25,071 nt of DNA from Wenzhouxiangella sp. (GCA_007121485.1 SKKM01000052.1:1-25071), one strand, 5' to 3'; counted from the first letter of the stretch, positions 1 through 7,558 are shown. Notes: a model not told the origin generated them from the sequence alone. Numbers and translations are program-made.

Positions 1-854
1 ACGTGGCCAGGATCGGCGACGGCCAGGCCCTGTACGGCTGCATGCTCGACGAGCAGGGCGGCGTGATCGATGACCTGATCACCTACCGGGTCTCGGCGGA
101 TTTCTATCGCACCGTCGTCAACGCCGCCACGCGCACGGTGGACCTGGACTGGATGCAGCGCCAGGCTCAGGACTTCGACGTGGAGATCAGCGAGCGCGAG
201 GACCTGGCCATGATCGCCGTGCAGGGCCCGCAGGCCCGCGAGCAGGTGATCGCCGTGCTGGATGCTGACGGGCTGTCCGGGCTCAAGCCTTTCCGGGCAG
301 CAGCCCATGAAGACTTCTTTGTCGCCCGCACCGGCTACACCGGCGAAGACGGTTTCGAAGTCCTGCTGCCGGCCGACCGCGCGGTCGGCTTCTGGGAGGC
401 CCTGAAGTCAGCCGGCGTGCAGCCTTGCGGGCTGGGTGCGCGCGACTCGCTCAGGCTGGAAGCGGGGCTGAATCTGTACGGCCAGGACATGGACACGGAC
501 ACCACGCCGCTGGTCTCCAACCTGGCCTGGACCGTGGCCTTCGAACCGGCCGAGCGCGACTTCATCGGCCGCGCCGCGCTCGAGGCCCAGCGCGAGGCCG
601 GCGTGCCTGAACGCCTGGTCGGCCTGGTCCTGGGCAAGGGCGCCATCCCGCGCAGCGGCGCGCCCGTGCACACGCCCGAGGGCAAGGGCCGCGTCACCAG
701 CGGCAGCTTTTCCCCGACCCTGGAATGCCCCATCGCCCTGGCCCGCATCCCGACCGGCGAGTCCACCGAAGTCGAGGTCGAACTCAGAGGCAAGCGCCTC
801 AGCGCCCGCGTCGTCAAGCCGCCGTTCGTGCGCAACGGGCAGATCAAGGTTTGA
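1..854 (+). CDS. gcvT: Aminomethyltransferase (glycine cleavage system T protein), 5' end cut by window
   Basis: GcvT transfers the methylene group of glycine from the aminomethyl-lipoyl arm of the H protein to tetrahydrofolate, releasing ammonia, in the cytoplasmic glycine cleavage complex. The visible 283 codons correspond to roughly residue 80 to the C-terminus of the ~364-residue family, so about 80 N-terminal residues lie outside the window; the GTG at position 3 is an internal Val codon, not a start. Family signatures seen: GGVIDDL (the second Asp region is the catalytic one in GcvT), the GYTGEDGFEVLLP segment, GLGARDSLRLEAGLNLYGQ of the folate-binding fold, and the C-terminal KPPFVRNG. 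The reading frame is intact to TGA at 852-854. No gcvH or gcvP is visible; the downstream space is a repeat element followed by a convergent gene. Identification is secure by family motifs. Confidence 0.96.
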   Translation, partial: VARIGDGQALYGCMLDEQGGVIDDLITYRVSADFYRTVVNAATRTVDLDWMQRQAQDFDVEISEREDLAMIAVQGPQAREQVIAVLDADGLSGLKPFRAAAHEDFFVARTGYTGEDGFEVLLPADRAVGFWEALKSAGVQPCGLGARDSLRLEAGLNLYGQDMDTDTTPLVSNLAWTVAFEPAERDFIGRAALEAQREAGVPERLVGLVLGKGAIPRSGAPVHTPEGKGRVTSGSFSPTLECPIALARIPTGESTEVEVELRGKRLSARVVKPPFVRNGQIKV

Positions 855-873
855 GCCGGGACGATTAGCGATA

Positions 874-1110
874 GGTTTTAACCGCAGATGAACGCAGATA
901 AGGACACATTTTCTCGAGTTTTTGACCGAGGCCGCTGCTTTTCTGTCAACTCGACCCGCCAGCCTGAATCACTCAAGAATTCGCAGGATCAGCGCGCAGT
1001 CTCATAAACGATTCGGGTCAGGATCAGGAATTTCCGGCGAGCCTCAACAGGGCCGCAGGTGCACTTTTTTCTTTATCCGCGTTCATCTGCGTTCATCCGC
1101 GGTAAAAAAC
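874..1110. repeat. Inverted-repeat element built of a 10-base unit, between gcvT and the asparaginase-like gene
   Basis: Left arm at about 874-902 carries two copies of the unit CGCAGATGAA (second copy degenerate). Right arm at about 1071-1110 carries, on the opposite strand, three copies (CGCGGATGAA, CGCAGATGAA, CGCGGATAAA). Left 881-899 matches the complement of the right arm at 18 of 19 bases, and both arms are bordered by T/A runs on their outer side. The ~170-base interior has no credible gene; it contains a 7-bp inverted pair TCGAGTT/AACTCGA (914-920, 948-954). The element fills the junction between two convergent genes, ending 6 bases from the asparaginase-like stop codon. It looks like a non-autonomous palindromic intergenic repeat. 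From memory, similar CAGATGAACG-type repeats are widespread in environmental bacteria; I cannot verify copy number here. Confidence 0.8.
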
Positions 1111-1115
1111 CCGCC

Positions 1116-1601
1116 TTAACAAGCCTCGAACCGATTCGCCGAGCGGTTCTTGCGCACGTGGACCGGATCCCACACGCGGCCGTTCATGACGATCCACACG
1201 CCTGGCGGCAGGGACTGGACGGCGCCGATGGCGCAGCCGATGTTGAACACTGCGTCGGAGTCGATGAAGCGCGCCGGGTGCAGGGCCCCGGTCATGACGA
1301 TGACCCGCTCGCCGACATCCTGCAGTACCGCCGCGGTGTCGGTCATGGTGTCGGTGCCATGGGTGATCAGGTGGTGGCGGTCCTCGCTGGCCAGTACGGC
1401 GGCCCGAATCAGGGCGCGATCATCATCGGTCATGTGCAGGGAATCCTTGCGCAGCAGGGCACGCACTTCCCAGCGGAATGCCACGTTCATGGCCTCGAGG
1501 ATCCGGCCGATCTCGGGCTCGCCGATCTTGTAGTCCGACTTGTCGTCGTAGTAGATCTTGTCGATCGTGCCGCCGGTGGTGAGGATGTTGAGTTTGTCCA
1601 C
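1116..1601 (-). CDS. Short asparaginase-like protein (N-terminal domain only)
   Basis: About 161 residues related to the N-terminal domain of type I/II L-asparaginases. Two catalytic signatures are present: TTGGTID near the N-terminus (Thr12) and HGTDTMTDTA around Thr83-Asp84, which align with the two active-site threonines and the Asp of full-length asparaginases. The usual C-terminal domain (full enzymes are ~330 residues) is missing, with a clean TAA stop and no in-frame remnant downstream, where the repeat element begins. I place the start at a GTG (1601-1599) because the conserved fold starts five residues later (NILTTGG); no clear Shine-Dalgarno is seen, and the open frame continues upstream to 2417 only as antisense of the neighbouring gene. 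A TATACT hexamer at 1650-1645 on this strand could be its -10 box. Small stand-alone domains of this kind exist in other proteobacteria, so it is probably a real family rather than a fresh truncation; asparaginase activity is unproven. Confidence 0.8.
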   Translation of the reverse strand: MDKLNILTTGGTIDKIYYDDKSDYKIGEPEIGRILEAMNVAFRWEVRALLRKDSLHMTDDDRALIRAAVLASEDRHHLITHGTDTMTDTAAVLQDVGERVIVMTGALHPARFIDSDAVFNIGCAIGAVQSLPPGVWIVMNGRVWDPVHVRKNRSANRFEAC

Positions 1602-1656
1602 GAGTTGGGCTTGGCTGGCTGCGGAGGGGTGCGGGAAGTGAAGTAGTATAGCGGCG

Positions 1657-4260
1657 ATGAAACGGACCGCTCTTGCCATCCTGGCGCTCGTGCTGTCGGC
1701 CCAAGCCTGGGCCCTGGAGCCGATCAGCGACGATGAGATCGCCACGCTGCACTGGCTGCCGCAGACGGCCGAGCAGGCCCTGCTGCGCAGCCGGGCCCTG
1801 GAAATGTGGCTGTCTGAGCAGCCGGCGGATCTGGCGGACTGGCGTCGGCAGCTCGACCTGCGGACGCTGAACCTGGAGCGCGAGGCCCTGCGCTGGCAGC
1901 CGCTGTTGGCCGCTTCGGTCGATGGCGCTCTGGGCTGGCTGGTGCAGGTCAGCCAGCAGCGCCTGGCGGCAGCGGCCACCGCGGAACGGGCCGGCGAAAC
2001 GCTGCTGGCGACCGTTGCCTTGTCGTCGCCGGGAAATCCGGTTCCGGCGCACACGCGCTTCACTGCGGCTTCGGCCTGGAGTGAGCTGAGGGCCAGGCTG
2101 CGCGCGGAGGGCGTGGCGGACTTCGAGTTGGAGTTGGCGGCTTTCTGGGCCGGTTTGCGTAGCCTGGGCGCCCGCGCAGACGACGCGGACCGGGCCCATG
2201 CGCGCGAACAGGCGCGCCGGGCCGGGGCCAGCCGTGATGTGTCGACGCAAGAGCGTCTGGCGCTCAAGGCGCTGATGGCGCAGGCCGAGAGCGCGGCGGC
2301 CTGGCGCCGCGGAGACGATTTGCCCGCGCTGTGGTTTCTGATGGAAGCCCTGGTCCTGCGGCTGCCGCTGCAGGACGCCGGCGCGTCCGATCCGCCGCTG
2401 GATCTGATCCAGGCCATGATCGATGCCGGCGAAGCACGCCAGCGCGGCGTCGACGAGGCGTTTCCCGTCGTGCTGGCCCAGCTCCAGGATGCGGCCGCCT
2501 ACCTGGCGGCGCAGCCGCCGGCGCCGGACCTGGCCGCCCCGGAGTTGCTCGATGCGTATTTCCGCCTGGCCCTGTTCGTGCCCGACGCCGCCTTTTACCT
2601 CAACCAACCGGTGCGCGAACACCTGAGCGAGGCGCTGACGGAATGCCAGGCCGATCCGGACCTGGTCGGTCCGCTGCCGCGCCAGCTGTTCGACCAGTGC
2701 CCGGATCGCATCTTCGGCCTGCTCACCGAAGGCCTGGACAGCGACGAACTGGTGGGCGGCGCGGAGGGTCCTTTCGCGCCGGAATTCCTGCGCCGTGAGA
2801 TGACGCTGGTCAGCTGGCAGCGGGCCCGCTACCTCGACGGTCACCTCAATTGGGAACTGCAGGCCGGCTGCCAGGCGCCGGACTGGGTCAACCCCCTGGA
2901 ATGGTCGATACTCGTGCATTATCTGTCCACCTGGGTGCCGCAACGGCCGGTGTTCTTCGGTACGGCGCGCTGGCAGGAAGCGGTGGAGAACCTGCTGGAG
3001 GGCGCCGCAGAGCGTGCCGAGGCGCGGATGGCCTGGCTGGACTGCATCAGCGGGCATGGTGGGCAGCGCAGAGATCCGGTCAGCCGGCTCGTTCGCGTTC
3101 AGGCACGGGCCCTGAACGAGCTCGAGGCCGCGCTGCAGTCGGCTTACGCGGAGTTTCTCGCCGAGCAGACCCGGCCCGGCGCGGATGTGGATCTGAGCGC
3201 CGGCGTGGACCAGGTCACGGCCTACCGTCCCGAGGGCCTGAGCGTGCTGCCTTGCAGCGGTGGCCAGACCTGCGGTGCGCGGGTGGAGTTGCCGGTCAGC
3301 CGGGCGCTGCTCGGCCTGTTCCCCAATACCTACCTGCTCGCCGACCAGCTGGGCATGGGGCGCCTGGGGCTTTGCTACGACGCCGTGCACTGGGTGGACC
3401 GCGAAATGCAGTCGGCCCGTCCGCAAGACCCCCTGGTGGCCAATTACTTTGGGCGTCTGTCCTTCGAACTGGTCGGAACATTCGAAGACGGCGGTGGCGT
3501 GGAGACGGTTTTCCGTCAGCGCCTGACCTCCACCGAGCGCAGCCACTACCTGTTCGCCGCGGCCAGCGACGAACTGCTTGAACTGGAGTGTCCGTTGTCC
3601 CTGAGCGGTCAACCGGTGGCCAGCCATCTGCCGCGCGAGCGCCGCGGCCTGGTGCCGGATCGCCTGACCTACTTCGTCTCGACCCCGGTAACCGCCGATG
3701 GCAAGCTGGCGGCGAACTGGGACCGGGGCGCCGAGTGGCGCGACTGGTTCCTGACCGGCAACCGCATCGAGGTGCTCGAGACTCCGCGGCCGGCCATCCT
3801 CGAGGCCCGCGTGAAGGCCGAACTGGATGCGCTCGCAGCCCGCCGTGAGCGGCGCATCGCGTCGCGCCTGCTGGCGGCGGCGGAGACCGACTACCTGGGC
3901 GCAGCGATGGCGGCGGTCGCCGACAACTCGGCCCTGCTGCGGCGCGTGCTGGAAATCCACTATCCCCGCCTGCTGCGGCACGACACCGCGCTGCGCTCGG
4001 CGCTGGTCGGATCAAGGGGGCTGCTGGGACGCGATCATGTGCGCCAGTTTCGTGATGCCGGCCAGCCGCTGACGACGCTGGCAGCCGAGGGGCGTTCGCG
4101 CCTGACGGCCCTGCAGGCGCTCTGGGAGGATCTGCCCGATACCTTGCGTGAACAGGGTCAGCGACCGCCGGAGACCGACGTCGCCTTGAGCCAGCTCCTG
4201 GAACTGCGCGCACTTACCCGTTCGTCCGCGGCTGTCGTCGAATCGTCGCCAGAGCCGTGA
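1657..4260 (+). CDS. Large exported protein of unknown function (867 aa)
   Basis: I do not recognise this family. The N-terminus (Lys-Arg, then a hydrophobic stretch and AQAWA at residues ~15-19) is a typical Sec signal peptide, so the mature protein should be periplasmic, secreted or surface-associated; no later membrane segment is evident. Residues ~25-320 and ~680-850 look mostly helical, rich in Ala, Leu, Arg and Glu. The middle (~330-650) holds all eight cysteines (330, 348, 405, 463, 533, 539, 573, 645), an even number compatible with disulfides in an oxidising compartment. Trp is frequent. No catalytic motif, lipobox, beta-barrel signature or tandem repeat was seen. Codon usage and GC content resemble the neighbours, so there is no sign of recent transfer. 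The start ATG at 1657 is 55 bases from the divergent asparaginase-like start. Its last 47 bases overlap the 3' end of the convergent DUF2069 gene. The gene itself is well supported (long frame, export signal); the function is unknown. Confidence 0.85.
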   Translation: MKRTALAILALVLSAQAWALEPISDDEIATLHWLPQTAEQALLRSRALEMWLSEQPADLADWRRQLDLRTLNLEREALRWQPLLAASVDGALGWLVQVSQQRLAAAATAERAGETLLATVALSSPGNPVPAHTRFTAASAWSELRARLRAEGVADFELELAAFWAGLRSLGARADDADRAHAREQARRAGASRDVSTQERLALKALMAQAESAAAWRRGDDLPALWFLMEALVLRLPLQDAGASDPPLDLIQAMIDAGEARQRGVDEAFPVVLAQLQDAAAYLAAQPPAPDLAAPELLDAYFRLALFVPDAAFYLNQPVREHLSEALTECQADPDLVGPLPRQLFDQCPDRIFGLLTEGLDSDELVGGAEGPFAPEFLRREMTLVSWQRARYLDGHLNWELQAGCQAPDWVNPLEWSILVHYLSTWVPQRPVFFGTARWQEAVENLLEGAAERAEARMAWLDCISGHGGQRRDPVSRLVRVQARALNELEAALQSAYAEFLAEQTRPGADVDLSAGVDQVTAYRPEGLSVLPCSGGQTCGARVELPVSRALLGLFPNTYLLADQLGMGRLGLCYDAVHWVDREMQSARPQDPLVANYFGRLSFELVGTFEDGGGVETVFRQRLTSTERSHYLFAAASDELLELECPLSLSGQPVASHLPRERRGLVPDRLTYFVSTPVTADGKLAANWDRGAEWRDWFLTGNRIEVLETPRPAILEARVKAELDALAARRERRIASRLLAAAETDYLGAAMAAVADNSALLRRVLEIHYPRLLRHDTALRSALVGSRGLLGRDHVRQFRDAGQPLTTLAAEGRSRLTALQALWEDLPDTLREQGQRPPETDVALSQLLELRALTRSSAAVVESSPEP

Positions 4261-4552
4261 AGTAGATCACCACCAGCCCGACCTGCACCAGGGCCAGCGC
4301 GCGCACCGCCGGATTGGCCCAGGCCTCGGTCACGCCGATGGCGAAATAAACCAGCAGGACCAGACCGGCAATGACCAGGCCGCGCGGTTTCAGGCGCCAG
4401 GCAAACGGCAGCACCAGCAGCAGGGGCACGACGCTCAAGGCCAGCGCCAATCCCACGGGCAGGATGTGCGGCGGCTGTAGCCAGCCGAACCAGGCCAGTT
4501 GAACCGGGATCAGGGCCAGCAGCGACCAGCGGCACCAGGCCAGGCGGATCAT
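4214..4552 (-). CDS. DUF2069 small inner-membrane protein
   Basis: A 112-residue hydrophobic protein with about four predicted membrane segments (around residues 8-26, 30-50, 58-78 and 86-105), very few charged residues except Arg/Lys between helices, and a basic C-terminus (RRQPRTNG). This matches the DUF2069 family of beta/gammaproteobacterial membrane proteins, of unknown function. The start ATG (4552-4550) overlaps the wrbA stop as ATGA, so the two are almost certainly co-transcribed and translationally coupled; the DUF2069-after-wrbA order is also what I recall for xanthomonads. The 3' end overlaps the convergent large orphan gene by 47 bases. An upstream in-frame extension exists but runs inside wrbA and is rejected. 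Family call is by pattern and context. Confidence 0.85.
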   Translation of the reverse strand: MIRLAWCRWSLLALIPVQLAWFGWLQPPHILPVGLALALSVVPLLLVLPFAWRLKPRGLVIAGLVLLVYFAIGVTEAWANPAVRALALVQVGLVVIYFTALATIRRQPRTNG

Positions 4553-5139
4553 TTCAGGCGTCGGGCGATTTCGGCCACGCGCGTGCCCAGGGCGCGGCAC
4601 AGCTCGGCCTCGTCGGCGTCCAGGGCGCGGTCGCTGTCCTTGCCGGCCAGGTGGCTGGGCCCGTAGGGCGTGCCGCCGCTGCGGGTTCGGCTCAGCGCGG
4701 GCTCGGAGTAGGGCAGCCCGACGATCAGCATGCCGTGGTGCAGCAGCGGCAGCATCATGCTGAGCAGGGTGGACTCCTGGCCGCCGTGCAGGCTGCCGGT
4801 AGAGGTGAACACGGCGGCCGGTTTGCCGACCAGGGTGCCCGACACCCACTCGTTGATGGTGCCGTCGAGGAAATACTTGACCGAGGCCGCCATGTTGCCG
4901 AAGCGGGTCGGGCTGCCGAGGATCAGGCCATCGCATTCAGCCAGGTCCTGCGCGTCGACCAGGGCCGGCCCCTCGCTCGACGGTTCGCGCGCTACCGGGT
5001 CGATGGCCGAGGTCAGCGGCGCGACCGAGCGCAGGCGGGCCGCGGCGCCCTTGACCGACTCCACGCCGCGGGCGATCTCGCGCGCCATTTGCAGGGTGTT
5101 GCCGTGCACGGAGTGGCAGACGATGAGGATTTCGGTCAT
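4549..5139 (-). CDS. wrbA: WrbA-family NAD(P)H:quinone oxidoreductase (flavodoxin-like)
   Basis: A 196-residue flavodoxin-fold protein. WrbA enzymes bind FMN and reduce quinones by two electrons, limiting semiquinone and redox stress in the cytoplasm. Seen: an N-terminal beta strand followed by the phosphate-binding loop HSVHGNT (residues ~8-14), the conserved GSPTRFGNMAASVKYFLD segment, the FMN-contacting TSTGSLHGGQE, and the signature GGTPYGPSHLAG. Length is that of WrbA (~198). I choose the ATG at 5139 because the conserved strand ILIVCHS starts three residues later; the 20-residue upstream extension overlaps arsC and is not conserved in character. The start lies 4 bases after the arsC stop (5144), and its stop overlaps the DUF2069 start, giving a three-gene unit arsC-wrbA-DUF2069. 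Confidence 0.94.
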   Translation of the reverse strand: MTEILIVCHSVHGNTLQMAREIARGVESVKGAAARLRSVAPLTSAIDPVAREPSSEGPALVDAQDLAECDGLILGSPTRFGNMAASVKYFLDGTINEWVSGTLVGKPAAVFTSTGSLHGGQESTLLSMMLPLLHHGMLIVGLPYSEPALSRTRSGGTPYGPSHLAGKDSDRALDADEAELCRALGTRVAEIARRLK

Positions 5140-5143
5140 GAAG

Positions 5144-5491
5144 TCAGAGGATCTCCAGTACGATTTCGGGCGGGCGACCGATCCGCGCCTGGTCGCCATG
5201 GACGACGATCGGCCGCTGGATCAGCCGCGGGTGCTTGCTCATGGCTTCGAGCAGCTGTTGGTCCGCCACCCCGGATTGATCCAGGCCCAGTTCGCGGTAC
5301 TCCGCCTCGCCCGTGCGCAGCAATTCGCGCGGCCGGATGCCGAGCAGCCTGATAATGTGTTCGAGTTCGGCCACGCTGGGCGCTTGCTTGAGATACTCGA
5401 TCGTGTCAGGCTCGAAGCCGCGCTCGCGGAGCAGGGCCAGCGTCTGGCGGCTCTTGGAACAGCGCGGATTATGGTAGATGGTGAGCGTCAT
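5144..5491 (-). CDS. arsC: Glutaredoxin-type arsenate reductase (ArsC)
   Basis: A 115-residue thioredoxin-fold protein of the ArsC/Spx superfamily. ArsC reduces arsenate to arsenite using glutathione and glutaredoxin. Evidence: N-terminal TIYHNPRCSKSRQTL with catalytic Cys11 next to Arg10, followed by the GIRPRELLR segment (one of the anion-binding arginines) and RPIVV with a further conserved Arg. Length and motif order match the ArsC (arsenate reductase, glutaredoxin) subgroup rather than Spx or YffB. There is no arsB, acr3 or arsR next to it; it leads the wrbA-DUF2069 unit, so it may be a general housekeeping or redox member rather than part of an arsenic-resistance operon. I use the ATG at 5491, directly before the conserved first strand. 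This start overlaps the earliest possible start of the divergent yihY-type gene by 14 bases. Confidence 0.92.
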   Translation of the reverse strand: MTLTIYHNPRCSKSRQTLALLRERGFEPDTIEYLKQAPSVAELEHIIRLLGIRPRELLRTGEAEYRELGLDQSGVADQQLLEAMSKHPRLIQRPIVVHGDQARIGRPPEIVLEIL

Positions 5492-6818
5492 CGGCAAGAG
5501 AAAACACAGTCCCGGGCAGCCAAGCGTAGACGCTGAGCCGGCGTTGTCAACCGGCCGCGCCCACACCGCTTTCGAGGCGCTGCTGGATACGCGCTGGCTG
5601 AAGGCCTTCGGTCATCACCTGTGGCAGCAGTTTCGCGAGGACCGCAGCTTCGAGTCGGCCGGCGCGCTGAGCTATACCAGCCTGCTGGCGTTGGTGCCGC
5701 TGATGGCGGTGATGTTCGGGGTGATCTCCGCCTTTCCGGTGTTCGATCGCTGGGCCGGCGAGGTGGAGGAATACATCTTCGCCAATTTCGTGCCAGCTGC
5801 CGGTGACGTGATCCACGAGTACATCAGCGAGTTCGTCGGTCGCACGGCCGGACTGACCGGCGCCGGCACGGTGTTCCTGATCGCCACGGCGGTCCTGCTG
5901 ATGTCGACCATCGAAAAAAGCCTGAACCGCATCTGGCGGGTGCGCACGCAGCGCCGGCCGGCCAATCGCCTGGTGATCTACTGGGCGGTCCTGACTCTGG
6001 GACCCTTGCTGGTCGGTGCCAGCCTGGTCCTGACCTCCTACCTGGCCGCGCTGCCGCTGCTGGCGCCCGAGATGGTGCGCGGGCTGCTGCAGGAGCTGGT
6101 GTTGCAACTGGCGCCTTTCCTGGTTGCCCTGGTCGCCTTCACCCTGATTTTCATCGTGGTACCCAATCGCCGCGTGCGCTGGCACCACGCCCTGATCGGC
6201 GCGGCCCTGTCGGCGCTGATGTTCGAGGCGGCCAAGGCGGGGTTTGTCTGGTACGTCACCAATTTCCCGACCTACGAACGCCTTTACGGGGCGCTGGCCA
6301 CCATCCCGCTGTTCTTTGTCTGGATCTACGTGTCCTGGGTGGTGGTGCTGCTGGGCGCGAGTGTATCGGCGGCGCTGACCACCTTCAACTATCGCCGCGC
6401 CGAGTGGCGCTGGAGCGATCGCCATGAACTGTTGCTGGCCCTGCGCCTGCTGGGCCACTTCTGGCAGGCGCAGCGCCGCGGCGAGGCGCTGTCGGTGGGC
6501 GAGCTGCTCAGCCGCGAGTCGGCGGCGACCGACCGCCAGCTGCGGCGCATCCTTGGCTGGTTTCATGACGCCCGCTTCATCCATCCTGACAATGATGGTG
6601 ACTGGCTGCTGTCGGCCGACCTGGATGAACTGAGCCTGGGGGAACTGTATCGCTCCGGTTCGTTCATATTGCCGGTAGGCGAAATCGACCAGCTGCCCTA
6701 CGAGAGCTACTGGGATCGCGCCCTGATCGAAGGGCTGAAGTCCGTCGATCGCAGCGCCGACCCGCTGCTGCAGCGACCGGTCAAGTCCCTGCTGACCTTT
6801 GACATGGAGATGGAATGA
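5478..6818 (+). CDS. YihY/BrkB-family inner-membrane protein with C-terminal winged-helix-like domain
   Basis: A 446-residue protein of the YihY/virulence factor BrkB (UPF0761) family, once annotated as ribonuclease BN but now regarded as an integral membrane protein of unclear function. Characteristic features: FREDRSFESAGALSYTSLLALVPL at the start of the first membrane helix, the STIEKSLNRIWRV segment, about six hydrophobic helices up to residue ~305, and GALATIPLFFVWIYVSWVVVLLGA near the end of the core. Residues ~310-446 form a soluble extension (LLLALRLLGHFW, LLSRESAATDRQLRRIL, RSGSFILP) that resembles a winged-helix fold and is known in longer family members. Start is uncertain: the ATG at 5478 overlaps the divergent arsC start, and a TTG at 5544 (codon 23) would clear it; the conserved part begins around codon 33. 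The stop overlaps the next gene as ATGA. Confidence 0.92.
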   Translation: MVSVIGKRKHSPGQPSVDAEPALSTGRAHTAFEALLDTRWLKAFGHHLWQQFREDRSFESAGALSYTSLLALVPLMAVMFGVISAFPVFDRWAGEVEEYIFANFVPAAGDVIHEYISEFVGRTAGLTGAGTVFLIATAVLLMSTIEKSLNRIWRVRTQRRPANRLVIYWAVLTLGPLLVGASLVLTSYLAALPLLAPEMVRGLLQELVLQLAPFLVALVAFTLIFIVVPNRRVRWHHALIGAALSALMFEAAKAGFVWYVTNFPTYERLYGALATIPLFFVWIYVSWVVVLLGASVSAALTTFNYRRAEWRWSDRHELLLALRLLGHFWQAQRRGEALSVGELLSRESAATDRQLRRILGWFHDARFIHPDNDGDWLLSADLDELSLGELYRSGSFILPVGEIDQLPYESYWDRALIEGLKSVDRSADPLLQRPVKSLLTFDMEME

Positions 6819-7285
6819 AAACGCTGAGTCTGCCCGCCCTGCTGCTTGCCTGGCTGCTGTCGAGCGCGGCCGTGGCCGCCGAACCGATCGACCTGGAACT
6901 GCCGTCGCTGAACGGAGAAACGGTCCGCCTGAGCGATTTCCGCGGCGACTGGGTGGTGCTCAACTACTGGGCCACCTGGTGTGCGCCCTGCCGCGAGGAG
7001 ATCCCGGATTTCTCGCGCATGTACGATGCGCACGACGACATCGTCGTTCTCGGCCTGGCCTTCGAGGACACCGACCCGGAAGACTTCGTGCGATTTCTCG
7101 AGCAGTACCCGGCCAGCTACCCCATCCTGCTGGTCGATACCTTCAATCCGCCGGAGAGCCTGGGTGCGCCGCGGGCCTTGCCGACCACTTTCCTGGTCAA
7201 CCGCGAGGGCGTCAAGGTAGAAACCTGGATGGGCCACATTACCAGCGACCTGATCATCGAGTTCATCGAGGACTATGGGCGCTGA
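6815..7285 (+). CDS. TlpA-like periplasmic thioredoxin
   Basis: A 156-residue exported thioredoxin-fold protein. Residues 1-22 form a Sec signal peptide (Lys-Thr, then a Leu/Ala-rich core, cleavage likely after AVAA or AVA). The TlpA/ResA/AhpC-TSA pattern follows: LPSLNGETVRLSDFRGDWVVLNYWATWCAPC with active-site Cys56 and Cys59, PREE-like Glu-Glu after the CxxC, and the cis-Pro loop ALPTTFLV. Such proteins reduce or isomerise thiols in the periplasm, often for cytochrome c maturation or other metal centres; the substrate here cannot be inferred. The start ATG overlaps the stop of the YihY-family gene (ATGA) and the 3' end overlaps acyP by 11 bases, so all three are probably one transcript. 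Confidence 0.93.
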   Translation: MKTLSLPALLLAWLLSSAAVAAEPIDLELPSLNGETVRLSDFRGDWVVLNYWATWCAPCREEIPDFSRMYDAHDDIVVLGLAFEDTDPEDFVRFLEQYPASYPILLVDTFNPPESLGAPRALPTTFLVNREGVKVETWMGHITSDLIIEFIEDYGR

Positions 7286-7553
7286 AGTCCGTGGCTGGCT
7301 GATTTCCGGCCGCGTCCAGGGCGTGTTTTTCCGCGAGTCCACCCGGCGCCAGGCCGAACCGCTGGGCCTGGGCGGCCACGCCGTGAATCTGCCCGACGGC
7401 CGGGTTGAGGTCATTGCCGCCGGCGATTCGGAAGCCTTGAACCAGCTCCAGGCATGGCTGCAAAAAGGGCCGCGAATGGCTCGCGTCGATGGGATTGAAA
7501 CCTTTGAGCCCGACCCGGACGGGCTGGATGCCAGTCGATTTGTGACTGGCTAG
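7275..7553 (+). CDS. acyP: Acylphosphatase
   Basis: A 92-residue protein with the full acylphosphatase signature. The enzyme hydrolyses carboxyl-phosphate bonds such as acetyl phosphate, 1,3-bisphosphoglycerate and carbamoyl phosphate in the cytoplasm. Motif 1 is GRVQGVFFR with the substrate-binding Arg20; motif 2 is GHAVNLPDGRVEV with the catalytic Asn38; the spacing (18 residues) is that of known acylphosphatases, whose usual length is ~90. The start ATG at 7275 lies inside the tlpA-like gene (11-base overlap). The stop is 5 bases from the convergent rnhB stop, so the two transcripts meet here; a small stem CCAGTC/GACTGG (7531-7536, 7544-7549) at the gene end has no T-run. Confidence 0.95.
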   Translation: MGAEVRGWLISGRVQGVFFRESTRRQAEPLGLGGHAVNLPDGRVEVIAAGDSEALNQLQAWLQKGPRMARVDGIETFEPDPDGLDASRFVTG

Positions 7554-7558
7554 CAGAG

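Noticed and set aside
922..1119. 65-codon plus-strand frame between gcvT and the asparaginase-like gene
   Set aside because: It reads through the interior and right arm of the inverted repeat, ends in repeat-derived residues, and has no ribosome-binding site.
1602..2417. N-terminal extension of the asparaginase-like protein (271 extra codons)
   Set aside because: The extension is Ser/Arg-rich antisense of the orphan gene; the asparaginase fold begins only after the GTG at 1601.
1423..3981. 852-codon open frame on the minus strand under the exported orphan gene
   Set aside because: The plus-strand product has a signal peptide and ordered composition, whereas this frame gives a Gln/Arg/His-rich protein without motifs that also runs into the asparaginase-like gene in another frame.
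7531..7549. Intrinsic terminator at the end of acyP
   Set aside because: A 6-bp stem exists but lies inside the coding sequence and has no following T-run.
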